Shown here piece by piece: positions 16,507-26,937 of a stretch of 47,545 nt of DNA. A program made the translations under genes and the position numbers. Position 1 is the stretch's first letter. Each line of letters opens with the position of its first letter. The notes under the pieces were generated by a model. That model was not told where the DNA came from. It made no database searches and worked only from the letters and a program-made list of their open reading frames with translations. This DNA comes from GCA-001856825 sp049965815 (GTDB lineage: Archaea; Thermoplasmatota; Thermoplasmata; Thermoplasmatales; GCA-001856825). The stretch spans positions 1 to 47,545 of the forward strand of contig JBMFVV010000011.1 in NCBI GenBank assembly GCA_049965815.1. The letters run 5' to 3'.

Positions 16507-17988
16507 TCAGTGTTTGAAAGCTCTCTCCTTCACCTCAATAAATGTGAGGCCTTTCTTCCTTGCGTAGTCAATGACCTCGTTGTCCCTAATAGAACCCATA
16601 GGTGCTGCAATATTCTTTATTCCGCTTGTTTCGATCAGTTCAATAGAATCAGCAAATGGGAAAAATCCGTCTGATATGAGGACTGCATCTGGAGCGATTC
16701 TTCCTAGATTCTTCGCCCTATCCAAAGCAATTTTCACCGAGTCGACCCTGTTTGGCTGACCGCCACATGAGGATAATAGCCATCCATCCTTGACGATAGC
16801 AACAGCATTGCTCTTGATTGATTTGACGACTTGCCATCCGAATCTCACATCCGTCTCTAGCTTTGTGCTCAGCGATCCGCACTTACTTTCTATATTAGCG
16901 TGAGATGCTCTGTTCCACTCCTGCACCAGAATAAGGTTGCCTGCGCTTCTGATATCTGGAATATTGTAGACCTGGTCTCTCCCTCTGAGCAGCCTGATGT
17001 TCTTCTTCTTATCGAGCTGCGCATAGGCCTCCTTCTCGAAATTCTTCGCGATTATAACTTCGAGGAATTTGTCCTTGAGATATGATGAATCCTCCGACTT
17101 AATAACCCCATTGTATGCAAGTATTCCGCCATATGCAGATATTGAATCAGACTCATAAGCCCTCTCTATTGATTTTGGACCGACGGCAGCACCACAAGGC
17201 GCGGCGTGTTTCACAACGGAGCTTGAGTTCTCTCCCAACCTAAGAACGAGGTCCCACGACGCCCACGCATCAATGATATTGTTAAAACTCACCTCTTTCC
17301 CACTTTTTACAATTTCAAAGAAGGGAGGGTACATTGAATATGAATGTGCGGGCTGGTGAGGGTTCTCGCCGTATCTGAGTTTGGCATATTCCCTTCCGCC
17401 AGCTACAAAGATATCACTCGTTCCGTCCAACCACTGCGAGATTGCTTGATCGTAGTACGAAGTCAGTTTGAAAGTTTCTCCTGCAAGTTCTCTTCTGAGA
17501 TTCAGGTCGACGTCCCCATCTTTCATATTTTCCATAACTTTCTTCATTGAGTCTTTACCAGGTACTGGAATTACCCTCTGGAAGTTCTTTGCTGCTGCCC
17601 TCAGGAGTGTGACACCGCCAATATCTATAAACTCAACCAGGTCTTCGGCGTTGCCAAGGAATGAGCCTACAAAGTCGTACAGCTCAACATAAACAAGATC
17701 AACAGGTTTGTATGAAAATTTCAAAAGGTCAGGATCTTGCCTGTCCTTAGAGAGGATTCCCGCGAGCAGGGATGCTGAGAGCGTTTTGACCCTGCCCCCC
17801 AATATTTCTTGGTTTCCAGTAAGTTTTTCTACGCTTTCACACCTGATTCCGTGGTCCTCCAGATATTTCTTTGTCCCTGAAGTACTGAAAATTTTATATT
17901 TGTTTGACAATAGGAGCTGCCCGACTTCTTCCAATCCATTCTTATCTGAAATTGAAACTACAGCATTCCTCTCTTGATTTCTTTTCAC
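16507..17988 (-). CDS. purH: Bifunctional AICAR transformylase / IMP cyclohydrolase PurH
   Basis: PurH performs the last two steps of IMP synthesis: formylation of AICAR, then ring closure. The cyclohydrolase domain is residues 1 to about 190 (AVVSISDKNGLEEVG, STSGT, GGRVKTL, IGGVTLLRAAAKN). The transformylase domain follows, with RYGENPHQPA, the catalytic-region motif KHAAPCG near 260, and SSCGGQPNRVDSVKIAL close to the C-terminus. At 493 residues it is a little shorter than bacterial PurH. Full fusion is not universal in archaea, where PurP/PurO often replace it. The gene converges with rap with almost no gap. Confidence 0.95.
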   Translation of the reverse strand: MKRNQERNAVVSISDKNGLEEVGQLLLSNKYKIFSTSGTKKYLEDHGIRCESVEKLTGNQEILGGRVKTLSASLLAGILSKDRQDPDLLKFSYKPVDLVYVELYDFVGSFLGNAEDLVEFIDIGGVTLLRAAAKNFQRVIPVPGKDSMKKVMENMKDGDVDLNLRRELAGETFKLTSYYDQAISQWLDGTSDIFVAGGREYAKLRYGENPHQPAHSYSMYPPFFEIVKSGKEVSFNNIIDAWASWDLVLRLGENSSSVVKHAAPCGAAVGPKSIERAYESDSISAYGGILAYNGVIKSEDSSYLKDKFLEVIIAKNFEKEAYAQLDKKKNIRLLRGRDQVYNIPDIRSAGNLILVQEWNRASHANIESKCGSLSTKLETDVRFGWQVVKSIKSNAVAIVKDGWLLSSCGGQPNRVDSVKIALDRAKNLGRIAPDAVLISDGFFPFADSIELIETSGIKNIAAPMGSIRDNEVIDYARKKGLTFIEVKERAFKH

Positions 17989-18156
17989 ATCTTAGGTATC
18001 AATAAACCATATTAAACTATTATTTTTGAATTCCTTCTTTCGAAATGCAAGCTTATGCTTATAATTATTAAATTTTAAGCAAGACTTCGTACTACAATAA
18101 AATAACAAAAATTTTAATCATAAAAGGAAATCGTCATTAATATGGAGGAATCCGTA

Positions 18157-19353
18157 ATGCCTAGGAACATAGTCGTTGAATCTCTGCCTCAGGCCCTAGT
18201 TGAGGAGAGAGAAGTTGAAATAGTAGAACGAAAGGGAATCGGTCATCCTGATTCCGTATCTGACGGGATAGCTGAGGCAGTTAGCAGGTCTCTGTCCAAA
18301 TATTACATAGAAAACTACGGAAGAATACTGCATCACAATACCGATCAGGTAGAAGTGGTTGGAGGACAGTCTCAACCAGAATTTAATGGTGGAACAATTT
18401 TAGAACCCGTTTACATACTACTGTCCGGAAGGGCAACGACCACCGTAAATGGAAAGAGAATACCCTATAGAAGTATTGCAATTAAAGCAGCTTCTGATTA
18501 TCTGAGAAACAGGTTTGATACCATAAACATAGAAAGTGATGTGATGATAGACTGCAGAATAGGTCACGGTTCAGTCGACCTTAGGTCCCTGTATGATACT
18601 AGGAAACTGCTCTCTAATGATACTTCTTTTGGTGTTGGCTTTGCACCGTTCTCCGAAACGGAGAAAGCTGTGATAAAGGCCGAGAATTTTGTGAACGGTG
18701 ACCTGAAGAAAACAATACCTGCACTGGGATATGACGTGAAGGTAATGGGATTCAGGAAAAAGGACACAATTAATTTGACCATAGCCGCAGCAATGATTGG
18801 AAAGTACATCAAGGACGGGGAAGATTACGTAGACAAGAAGGAAAAGGCAAGAGAGCTTGTGGAAAAATACGTGCAGAAGGATGTGAAACGTGAAGTGAAG
18901 GTGTGGATAAACACCGCAGACATTCCCAAAGACAATCTCTATTATCTCACCGTCACCGGCCTGTCGATGGAGAATGGTGACGACGGATCAGTGGGAAGAG
19001 GAAACAGGGTAACAGGACTGATAACACCTTACAGGCCTATGAGCATGGAAGCTGCCGCTGGAAAGAACCCGGTGACACACGTTGGAAAATTGTACAACCT
19101 TGCAGCAATGAAAATCGCAGAACAGTGCATAAAGGAATCAGGGGGAGAAGTTCCAGAAATACAAGTCAGGATTGTGTCTCAAATAGGAAGACCGATAGAC
19201 GATCCTCACGTGGCAAACCTACAGATAGTTGGAGCAAGCGAACAAATTTCTAAGAAATATCTGAAGGACTTCACCCGGATTGCGGATGACTGGCTCGCTA
19301 ATTTGAACAGGATAACCAATATGCTGGTTGCAGGTGAAATAAACACATTCTGA
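18157..19353 (+). CDS. mat: S-adenosylmethionine synthetase, archaeal type
   Basis: The enzyme makes S-adenosylmethionine from methionine and ATP, supplying the radical SAM enzymes and methylases encoded nearby. The archaeal-type (COG1812) pattern is clear: ERKGIGHPDSVSDGIAEAVS near the N-terminus, HHNTDQVEVVGGQS, GHGSVDL and VGRGNRVTGLITPYRPMSME. The frame extends back to an ATG at 18142, but GGAGGAA at 18144-18150 is an ideal Shine-Dalgarno motif six bases before ATG 18157, so the protein begins MPRNIVVES. The 168-base region shared with divergent purH is very AT-rich. Confidence 0.95.
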   Translation: MPRNIVVESLPQALVEEREVEIVERKGIGHPDSVSDGIAEAVSRSLSKYYIENYGRILHHNTDQVEVVGGQSQPEFNGGTILEPVYILLSGRATTTVNGKRIPYRSIAIKAASDYLRNRFDTINIESDVMIDCRIGHGSVDLRSLYDTRKLLSNDTSFGVGFAPFSETEKAVIKAENFVNGDLKKTIPALGYDVKVMGFRKKDTINLTIAAAMIGKYIKDGEDYVDKKEKARELVEKYVQKDVKREVKVWINTADIPKDNLYYLTVTGLSMENGDDGSVGRGNRVTGLITPYRPMSMEAAAGKNPVTHVGKLYNLAAMKIAEQCIKESGGEVPEIQVRIVSQIGRPIDDPHVANLQIVGASEQISKKYLKDFTRIADDWLANLNRITNMLVAGEINTF

Positions 19354-19359
19354 AATCAT

Positions 19360-19809
19360 ATGTTTGTCCAGTTCAGATTGTTTAACCCCTCTCAGCTCAG
19401 TGACGTGATAGAAATCGCGAGGAAGAATCTGACTGAGAGGTACAATGATTTCGTATATCTGGACATACAAAAGTCGTGGCCCTCTGCTTTTATATTGGGG
19501 ATGTCTGACCAGACCATCGCTGGATTCATATGCGGAGGAATATCCGGTGACAAAGAAGCCAGAATATTGATGCTAGCAGTAGATGCTCCCTTCAGGCACA
19601 ATGGGATTGGATCAGGATTGATGTCACTTTTTGAACAGGAAGCAAGGAAAGTGAAGGTGAATAAGATCAGGTTGGAGGTTAGAACTGATAACTTTGAAGC
19701 TATCAATTTTTACAAAAGCCACGGATATTCAATCTCGAATCTGCTCCCATCCTATTACAACGATGGTTCTGACGCCTATACCATGGAAAAGGTGCTTGCT
19801 AATTCTTAA
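19360..19809 (+). CDS. rimI: GNAT N-acetyltransferase, RimI/ArdA-like
   Basis: The 149-residue protein carries the GNAT acetyl-CoA loop LAVDAPFRHNGIGSGLMSLF and the family C-terminal motif VRTDNFEAINFYKSHGY. These are the marks of RimI-type N-terminal acetyltransferases, which acetylate nascent or ribosomal protein N-termini in archaea. It starts six bases after the SAM synthetase stop, so the two are cotranscribed. The exact target is inferred only from family resemblance. Confidence 0.85.
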   Translation: MFVQFRLFNPSQLSDVIEIARKNLTERYNDFVYLDIQKSWPSAFILGMSDQTIAGFICGGISGDKEARILMLAVDAPFRHNGIGSGLMSLFEQEARKVKVNKIRLEVRTDNFEAINFYKSHGYSISNLLPSYYNDGSDAYTMEKVLANS

Positions 19810-20101
19810 TTTTCATTCATTTCAATTTTAGATTCTTCTTTTATCTGCATATCTTAATCCATGTGAGCTAGTGATTTCTCAAAGGCTAAGGAGGGATTGT
19901 GTAGCATCTCTGACTTTTCGTTGCCTAAATTTATAACGCCTTGTTTACCGTAAATTATAGGAAAATGAGTTTGATGACTTATTCCCAAACAGATGACTTT
20001 AGACTATTGGTAGTTTGTTGTATCAATGAAATGGCAATACCAAGGTGTGGCTTGGATATCCAGATATTTTGCCTATTCGTACACTTAAACCCTGACTCTT
20101 A
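19810..20101. other. Intergenic stretch with an isolated TATA box
   Basis: AAATTTATAAC near 19927-19937 is a good TATA box, with an ATG 30 bases on (19965). The frame behind it runs antisense into scpA and looks unlike a protein. A short non-coding or antisense transcript to scpA is possible but unsupported otherwise. Confidence 0.3.
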
Positions 20102-20881
20102 TCAAACGGCGAAATCTTCGTCCTCAAGCTTTACTTCTGGAACTGGAGCGGTTGTTTCGTCCCTCTTCAGCATCTTTACCCATATGTTGCCAAACGGCAT
20201 CTCTTGGTTTAGTTCTATGCGTCCGTAGTATGCCAGAAACAGTGAAGACTGGAATACGTTTATGAAATCTTCGGACATATCCCTTGATACTGATTCCATT
20301 GTAAAGTGATCTTTCTTCGATTCCAGCATCCTTGTCCATATCTCCCTGATTATGACCTGGAAATCTTCTGGATGGGACGTCTCCTGGAATATAATCTTCT
20401 TTGCCTTCTTTACCGTGTTCTTTAAGAAACTGAGCGGTGTATTCTTTATAGCCTCAACAATATCCTCTATTGTCACATTCCTCTTCTCCACTGGAAGGTA
20501 TCCCAGTGTGATATCAGGAATTGCAAGTTCTTCGTCACCGACATCCATCGGTTCGTCCATAAGTTCTTCTTGCTCCTCAGGTTGAGGCAGAAGGAGCTCG
20601 CTCTTGTTCCTTATATTTATCCAAGCAAAATAGACAATCTTTCCTGCAACAGGGAAATCCCTGAAGTATTGGTTCACCTCGCTTAGAAATACAGACGTAA
20701 ATTTCTCGAGATCTATGTTCCATGGATCAAGGCCATATTTGTCTACGACCTCCAGTACCTTGAGTATTATCTCTGCCCTCTTATTTTCTAGCTCTGGTGA
20801 TATCTCTTCCTGCATGATTTTCTCTATTACTGCTTGGTCCTTGTTTGCATTCAGTATTTCTGCGACTAATTCTGTTGTCAT
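20102..20881 (-). CDS. scpA: Segregation and condensation protein ScpA
   Basis: ScpA is the kleisin that closes the SMC ring in prokaryotic condensin. The 259 residues show the family layout: an N-terminal helical domain with KYGLDPWNIDLEKF (about 50-63), an acidic linker rich in E/D (about 100-118), and a C-terminal winged-helix domain from about residue 185 with VFQSSLFLAYYGRIELNQ. Its ATG overlaps the SMC stop as ATGA, so the two subunits are translationally coupled. No scpB is seen in the window. Confidence 0.92.
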   Translation of the reverse strand: MTTELVAEILNANKDQAVIEKIMQEEISPELENKRAEIILKVLEVVDKYGLDPWNIDLEKFTSVFLSEVNQYFRDFPVAGKIVYFAWINIRNKSELLLPQPEEQEELMDEPMDVGDEELAIPDITLGYLPVEKRNVTIEDIVEAIKNTPLSFLKNTVKKAKKIIFQETSHPEDFQVIIREIWTRMLESKKDHFTMESVSRDMSEDFINVFQSSLFLAYYGRIELNQEMPFGNIWVKMLKRDETTAPVPEVKLEDEDFAV

Positions 20882-23800
20882 GTCGCAGCTGCCTCCTCAT
20901 TTACAAGCTCCTTAGTGAACACAGTACTGTTCTTGTCCTGGAAAGTTACGCCTATTATCTGGTGTGCGTATTTCATTGTCGCTTTCCTTAGCGTGACTGC
21001 AATGATCTGTGCACTCTCTGAATTTCTTCTGAACAACCTTCCCACATTCTCAGCATTTACGCCATCAAGAAACATATCTACTTCATCCATGAAATAAATC
21101 GGCGATGGATCGTAATTCTGGATTGCTATGATGAATGATAGAGCCGCAATACTCTTCTCGCCGCCACTCAATGAGGCTAAATTGTCAACTTTCTTACCCT
21201 TGGACGATGCCTTTATGACGAGCCCTCCCTGGAATGGATTTGTAACGTTCTCCAGTATCAGGTAGCCCTCTCCCCCATTTGTGAGTTCCTTGTAGATTCC
21301 AATGAAATTCTTGTTGACTGCCTCAAAGACCTCAAGGAATACGACTTTCTTCTGTTCCTCTAATTTACTCTCCAGCTCTCCCAGTCTCTTCATTTCCTCC
21401 TCAAGGCGGTCCCTCTTGCCTACAAGTTCGTCCAGCCTGGCCTTTTCCTCTGCGTAATCATTTATGCTCTTTAGATTGATTGGTTCCATCTCATGAAGTT
21501 GATTTTCAAGCGAATTTATTTCCTTCTTAATCTCTTCTACAGACCTGCGGTCTTCCACAATCTCGAATTTCTTTTCCTCTATTGTCTTGGTTAGGTCTGC
21601 AATTCTCTGGGAAGCATCTTCCATCTTTGCCTGCAAAGATAACAGGAAGTCCATTTTGGTTTTCTTTATGGTTGTCTTGGAATCTACCTCTGACCTTATC
21701 TTGAACCTCTCGTTTGTGATTCTCTCAATCTCCTCTCCCCTCTTCTTCAGTGTCCCTTCCTTGGATTGATAGAGCGAGGAAAGCGTGTCGAGCTCCATCT
21801 TCACTTTCTGAAGTGAAGTCTGCATCTCTTCAGACTCTTTCTTGCCTCTTGAAAGTTCATCCTGCTTTGCTTCTATGGATTCTTCCACGGAATCATTATT
21901 TGCCTTCAGTCCACTGAGCGTCATCTTCTGGGCATTCAATGTCGACGTCTGTTCTTCTACTTCTCTCTTGAGGTCTGCCAACTTCTGCTTCATCGACCTT
22001 ATCTCTTCCCTAGTCTTCTTGTCCATTGCCTTATCTTTCTCTGAGTTGAGTTTCTCAATCCGATTATTGATAGCCACTAGCTCAGAATTAATCTGGTCTA
22101 TGGCACTGTTCTCAGCCTTTTCGTCGGCTGTTCCCAGTTCAAGCAGCTTCTTCCTCTCATCCAGATATCCCTTCTTCTTTCTCAGTTGTTCTTCTAGTTC
22201 TTTCTTCCTGTTTACCAACTGCGTGTACTCTCCCTCACTCTTCCCAACTTCCAGATGTGCCTTGTTTATCTGCTCAGCCAAGCTTCTAAGTTCATTCTCT
22301 AAGGTCGACAGTTCGTTTCTGATTTCCACCCTCCTTGCCTTAAGCGCAGACAGTTTTGCTGTCAATCCCTCAAGGTCTTTACCGACCTCCCTTTTTGGTA
22401 GGGTTCCACCAGTCATTGCATTACTTGGATCAATAAGGTCACCATCGAGTGTAACTATCCTTACACCACCCATCACATCCCTTGCAACCTTCATGTCCTT
22501 AACCAACAGCGTGTCAGAGAAGACGTAGCTTACTATGTCCTTCAGCGAATCGTCTGCAGTGATTTTTTCAGAAAGGAATCCCATTGTTGATTTATCCTGA
22601 GAAAGCATAACGGCTTTACCTCTCGGCCTGAGTGGAATGATCTTATTCAATGGGAGAAAAGTCAATCTTCCCTTTCCCTTCCTCTTAAGGGATTCTATGG
22701 CTAATTGCGCATCCTCATCCCTCTCAACCACAATGCTGAACAACCTGTTACCGCCAGCAGCCCTCACTGCCTTCTCATTTTCAGCCGAGTAGGAAATGAG
22801 GGAATCAACTGTTCCCTTTATTCCCTTGAGGTTACCACTCGCCGATTCCGTGTTTATGAAATTTATACTCTCCCAAACACCCGATAGCTTAACCCCTTGA
22901 ACCTTTCCAACTTCACTTTCAACCTTTTCTATCTGATTTGTAAGCTCTTCCTCATCCTTCCTCATCTGTTCTATCTTCTTCTTTGTCTCAAGGTACGCCT
23001 TGTTTATTCCTTCTCCCTGAGGATCTGCCTTCTTCAGGTTCTTAATCCTCCAATCAGCGTCTTTTATAGAGAATTCAAGTGTTTGAATTTCCTCCTCTAT
23101 CTTTGATATTTCCTCCATAACACCCGTATTCCTTGCCTGTATTGATGACAAGTTGGACTTGTGTTTTGCTAGTTCATTCAACGTGTCTTCCTTCTGCTTG
23201 TTGATATCATTCATTGCCTTGGTTAGATCTTCGAACTTATCAAATGACGTTGCTGACTTGTTTTCCATGTCCTGAATTGTCAGTTCGAGCTCCTTTAGGG
23301 CATCGCTCCTCGACTTGAGGTCTTCTTCCATCCCCTTAACCTTTGCCTCACTCTGCTTGACCTCATTCTCAAGTTTCTTCTTCCTGATCGATAGTTCTGA
23401 TATTTCCTTCTTGATTTGAGATATTGTTCCCTGAAGATTCTCGTGTTCCATGTTGATCTTTGCGTAATTGAGCTTACTGGAATCTAGGTCGTTCTTTATA
23501 CGCTGGAATTCCTCCAGCTCCTTGTTGTTTTCCTTAAGTGTCTCGATCTTCTTGTCAAGTTCTTCTCCCTTTGAAATAAGTTCTTTGACCTTTTCATCTG
23601 TTGACTTTATCTCAACCTCCATCTTCTCGATCTGTTCCTTTATGGTTGTGATTTCATTTTCAGTCTCGCTCTTCTTTCTGTATAAGAGAACTGATTCATC
23701 CTTCTCTATCTCCTTTTTCTTGGCAAGGTAAGCTTCAGCCTGTTCCTTTTCAGCTGTAAGCAATTCCACCCTTCCAGAAAGTTCAGCGACAAGTGCCTGA

Positions 23801-24396
23801 ACCGTCACCATGTTTTCTCTGGTCTTGTCCTTCTCGTTATTGGCCTTTTCTATCTCGTTGTTGTAGACAGAGATTCCACCTACCTCTTCCAGGATTTCAC
23901 GCCTCTCGAGCGGCGTCATCTCCACTATGCCCGTTATATCTCCCTGCCTCACAAAGTTGTACCCGTCTGCAAATATCTTCACCTTTTCAAGAAGATATTC
24001 GAAGTCCTGGAGCCTGGCCTTGTCATCGTTGATGTAATAATATGAAGAGTAATCCTGTTCGTTATTCTCTGAGAGTTTGACCACCCTTGTAAAAGTGACT
24101 TCATTTGATTCTATGGGGACAAGCTTATCACTGTTATCGAAAGTCACACTTGCCTTGAGGTAAGGCGATGGTTTACCTGATTGATTACGGTGAATCAAGT
24201 CCGTCAGCTTCTGTGCCCTAAGTGATTTGTTGCTCTTAGTACCGAGAACAAAGAGCAATGCATCGCCTATGTTGCTTTTGCCTGATGCATTGGGGCCTGT
24301 GACTGACGTATAACCTGACCTGAAGTCTATTACGGTCTTTCTACCAAATGATTTGAAATTCTCCATTTCTATTCTTTTTAGGAACATATTTTTCAC
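20878..24396 (-). CDS. smc: Chromosome segregation ATPase SMC
   Basis: The 1172-residue condensin ATPase has Walker A GPNASGKSN near residue 34, a long coiled coil, a hinge around residues 500-640 (GTVDSLISYSAENEKAVRAA and glycine-rich turns such as GGVRIVTLDGDLIDP), the returning coiled coil, and the ABC signature LSGGEKS with Walker B IYFMDEVDMFLD near the C-terminus. The length is normal. With scpA it forms the condensin operon, and a TATA-rich region of about 200 bases separates it from topA upstream. Confidence 0.97.
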   Translation of the reverse strand: MKNMFLKRIEMENFKSFGRKTVIDFRSGYTSVTGPNASGKSNIGDALLFVLGTKSNKSLRAQKLTDLIHRNQSGKPSPYLKASVTFDNSDKLVPIESNEVTFTRVVKLSENNEQDYSSYYYINDDKARLQDFEYLLEKVKIFADGYNFVRQGDITGIVEMTPLERREILEEVGGISVYNNEIEKANNEKDKTRENMVTVQALVAELSGRVELLTAEKEQAEAYLAKKKEIEKDESVLLYRKKSETENEITTIKEQIEKMEVEIKSTDEKVKELISKGEELDKKIETLKENNKELEEFQRIKNDLDSSKLNYAKINMEHENLQGTISQIKKEISELSIRKKKLENEVKQSEAKVKGMEEDLKSRSDALKELELTIQDMENKSATSFDKFEDLTKAMNDINKQKEDTLNELAKHKSNLSSIQARNTGVMEEISKIEEEIQTLEFSIKDADWRIKNLKKADPQGEGINKAYLETKKKIEQMRKDEEELTNQIEKVESEVGKVQGVKLSGVWESINFINTESASGNLKGIKGTVDSLISYSAENEKAVRAAGGNRLFSIVVERDEDAQLAIESLKRKGKGRLTFLPLNKIIPLRPRGKAVMLSQDKSTMGFLSEKITADDSLKDIVSYVFSDTLLVKDMKVARDVMGGVRIVTLDGDLIDPSNAMTGGTLPKREVGKDLEGLTAKLSALKARRVEIRNELSTLENELRSLAEQINKAHLEVGKSEGEYTQLVNRKKELEEQLRKKKGYLDERKKLLELGTADEKAENSAIDQINSELVAINNRIEKLNSEKDKAMDKKTREEIRSMKQKLADLKREVEEQTSTLNAQKMTLSGLKANNDSVEESIEAKQDELSRGKKESEEMQTSLQKVKMELDTLSSLYQSKEGTLKKRGEEIERITNERFKIRSEVDSKTTIKKTKMDFLLSLQAKMEDASQRIADLTKTIEEKKFEIVEDRRSVEEIKKEINSLENQLHEMEPINLKSINDYAEEKARLDELVGKRDRLEEEMKRLGELESKLEEQKKVVFLEVFEAVNKNFIGIYKELTNGGEGYLILENVTNPFQGGLVIKASSKGKKVDNLASLSGGEKSIAALSFIIAIQNYDPSPIYFMDEVDMFLDGVNAENVGRLFRRNSESAQIIAVTLRKATMKYAHQIIGVTFQDKNSTVFTKELVNEEAAAT

Positions 24397-24597
24397 CGTA
24401 TGACAGATGTCTGTTATATGGCATCAATATGTCATACTTTGTATATATATTTTTCCGTTGAATATACCATTACAACGACATACTTCTGGATGCTTGGCGT
24501 AGTCATTCCATACCGACTTAATAAGCCTATTCGTTCAAATTGTCATCTTTGGCTGACACAAATCATTCAATGCTGAGTCAGTGAGATCTGTTATACA

Positions 24598-26856
24598 TCA
24601 AGTCTTCTCTTCCTTCTTGCCAGTCCTGGTGGGGCACTTGGGATTCAGGCACTGTTCAACCTCTTTATTGCCGTACCTGAAAATTGCGATCGGGAAGTGG
24701 TCGACAGGGCACACCTTAGATGTCGGAATGATTTCGGCCTTCTGTGGTATAGATAGAGTGACCTTGCATTTTGGATAGTTGGAACATCCTATGAAGCGAG
24801 TAGACATCCTGCTCCTTCTCATGACGAGATTTCCACCGTCAGAGGGGCATTTTCCAAACGTCTCCCTGTCCGTGTTATAGGCACACTTGTTGTCCACGCA
24901 CCTGATCTCGGGCTTTTCTCCCTTCCTTATGACCTTAATCAGGAATAGTCCGCAGACGGGGCATCTCTCGTCAGTGACTTCTATCTTACCAGTTCTGGGC
25001 AGAAACTGGAAGAAATCATTTGAAGACCCGGTACACTTTATGAATCTTGCATTATTTGCATAGTCTATTATCAGATCACACCCGCACTTCGGGCATTTGC
25101 CAACAATCTTTTCCATTTTTAGGGTCTCATGAAACTTTTCACTTATCTTGTCCGACTTTGATATAAGATCGTCCAGTAGACTATCAAGTATGGAACGACT
25201 GTCCTCTATTACTTCTTCCTTCCTTTTGGAACCTGCAGCAATCTGATCCATCTCCTTCTCTAGTTTTGCAGTCATTTCCGGTCTTGCGACTGCTTCAGAA
25301 TTTGTTATCAGCGACTCACCCATTGCCATTCCCAGCGGTTTGACCCTGATTGGATTCCCCTCTATGAAACCACGATCGTAAAGCTTCTGGATAATCTCGT
25401 GTCTTGTACTCTTTGTCCCCAGCAATTCTTTCTCCATTTTTTCGAGTAAAGAACCCTGAGTAAATCTTGGAGGTGGATTGGTATTCTTCTCATCTACATT
25501 TGGAAGCTCAAATGCCTTTTCATCCCCGACATTCAACTCAGGATTCCTTCTTTCTTGGTAATAGACTATGGGGTAGTATTCCATCCATCCTCTATTCACT
25601 GCCTTTGATGCAGTATAAGTGAATTTCAGGTTTCCTGCTTCTACCACATAATCAGTTTCGAGGATGTCCGCATTCTCGGCCACCGTCGCCATGAATCTCC
25701 TAGCCACTAAATCGTATATCTTGAAATAGTCCCCCTTGAGCTCACTCTTCTTCATTGGAGCGGTTGGGTATATCGGCGGATGATCAGTTGTTTCCACTCT
25801 TCCCCTGGAAGGTATTAGCTTGCTGTTTTCAGTTAGATGTTCCACTTCCTTCTTCAGGTAGGAATCAGAAAGGTTTGACAGGATTGACTTTATGCTAAGT
25901 GTTCGTGGATAGACCATGTTGTCCGTTCTTGGATAGGAAATCTTTCCGTGCTGATACAGTGTCTCCGCTATGGCCATTGCTCTCTCAACGGAAACGCCAA
26001 TCCTGTTTGCGTCGCGTAAGAATTCTGTTGTTGAAAATGGTACCGGCCGGTATATTTTCCTTTCCCTGTCATTCTTTTCCTTTATTGCCACCGTACTACT
26101 CTTCTTAAGATTCTCAAGCAGCCTATCGGCTTCTTCCTTTGATTTTATTGGGTTTCCTTCGTAATTGAATTTAACACCATTTACAACTATACTCAACTCA
26201 TAGTACTTTTCTGGAATGAAGTCTCTGATTTCTCTCTCCCTTTCCACCAGTATTGTCAGCGTAGGACTCTGCACTCTTCCTACGGAGATAAATTCACCAC
26301 CAAGCCTCTTTGTCGTCACGCTGAAGAATCTTGTAAGTGCTGCCCCCCACATGAGGTCTATGACACCCCTAGCCTCGGCAGATCCAGCAAGATTGTAATC
26401 CACCTCAGCCAGGTTATCAAATGACTGCACAAGATCGTATTTTGTAAGTGCACTGAACCTTGCTCTTCTAATCTCGTTGCCTCTCTCCATGAGCCTGAGG
26501 GTTTCTACTCCAATTAACTCTCCTTCACGGTCATAGTCTGTAGCAACTATAACTTCATCATTTTCGTCGTTCAGTTTCTTCAGCACATGATCTAAACCCT
26601 TGACCTTGACGTTCTCTACAGGATTGACCCTTATCAGTTCCTTAAGATTGTCAATTCTCCAGCTGCTGAATTCCTTCGGATAATCCAGTTCGATTATGTG
26701 CCCCCTGAGCGAAAGAACGGAGTATTCCTTTTCCCCTCTCGCAAACCTGAGTATCGTGGAAGCACCAACCTTTACCCTGCTGACCTTACCGTCGCTGAGC
26801 GCAGTAGCTATCCTGAGAGCTACGTTTGCTTTCTCCGCTATTATTAAGCTTGCCAC
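24598..26856 (-). CDS. topA: DNA topoisomerase I (type IA)
   Basis: The enzyme relaxes negative supercoils through a transient 5' phosphotyrosine. The TOPRIM domain has AEK (E8) and ATDYDREGE (D107, D109, E111), and the catalytic tyrosine is Y308 in KISYPRTDN. The C-terminal 170 residues hold several zinc-ribbon units (CPKCGC, CPVCG, CSNYPKC, CPVDH). The 752 residues are typical for archaeal topoisomerase I, and no helicase-like reverse gyrase domain is present, which fits a moderate thermophile or mesophile. It sits between the condensin genes and the DUF2070 operon, all on the minus strand. Confidence 0.95.
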   Translation of the reverse strand: MASLIIAEKANVALRIATALSDGKVSRVKVGASTILRFARGEKEYSVLSLRGHIIELDYPKEFSSWRIDNLKELIRVNPVENVKVKGLDHVLKKLNDENDEVIVATDYDREGELIGVETLRLMERGNEIRRARFSALTKYDLVQSFDNLAEVDYNLAGSAEARGVIDLMWGAALTRFFSVTTKRLGGEFISVGRVQSPTLTILVEREREIRDFIPEKYYELSIVVNGVKFNYEGNPIKSKEEADRLLENLKKSSTVAIKEKNDRERKIYRPVPFSTTEFLRDANRIGVSVERAMAIAETLYQHGKISYPRTDNMVYPRTLSIKSILSNLSDSYLKKEVEHLTENSKLIPSRGRVETTDHPPIYPTAPMKKSELKGDYFKIYDLVARRFMATVAENADILETDYVVEAGNLKFTYTASKAVNRGWMEYYPIVYYQERRNPELNVGDEKAFELPNVDEKNTNPPPRFTQGSLLEKMEKELLGTKSTRHEIIQKLYDRGFIEGNPIRVKPLGMAMGESLITNSEAVARPEMTAKLEKEMDQIAAGSKRKEEVIEDSRSILDSLLDDLISKSDKISEKFHETLKMEKIVGKCPKCGCDLIIDYANNARFIKCTGSSNDFFQFLPRTGKIEVTDERCPVCGLFLIKVIRKGEKPEIRCVDNKCAYNTDRETFGKCPSDGGNLVMRRSRMSTRFIGCSNYPKCKVTLSIPQKAEIIPTSKVCPVDHFPIAIFRYGNKEVEQCLNPKCPTRTGKKEEKT

Positions 26857-26937
26857 TGTGCCTCAATGCTTAGGACTTATAAAAGATGCGCGCATTCGAT
26901 GAATCGTCATAATGGGAGTGGATGATCTGTTAGGTAA

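Noticed and set aside
19941..20228. Plus-strand frame of 95 codons behind a TATA box
   Set aside because: More than half overlaps scpA in antisense, with a serine-rich translation that mirrors the acidic end of ScpA; a non-coding transcript is more likely if anything.
21842..22528. Plus-strand frame of 228 codons inside smc
   Set aside because: The Ser/Phe/Leu-rich translation is what antisense of Glu/Lys-rich coiled-coil codons gives; other frames in smc show the same.
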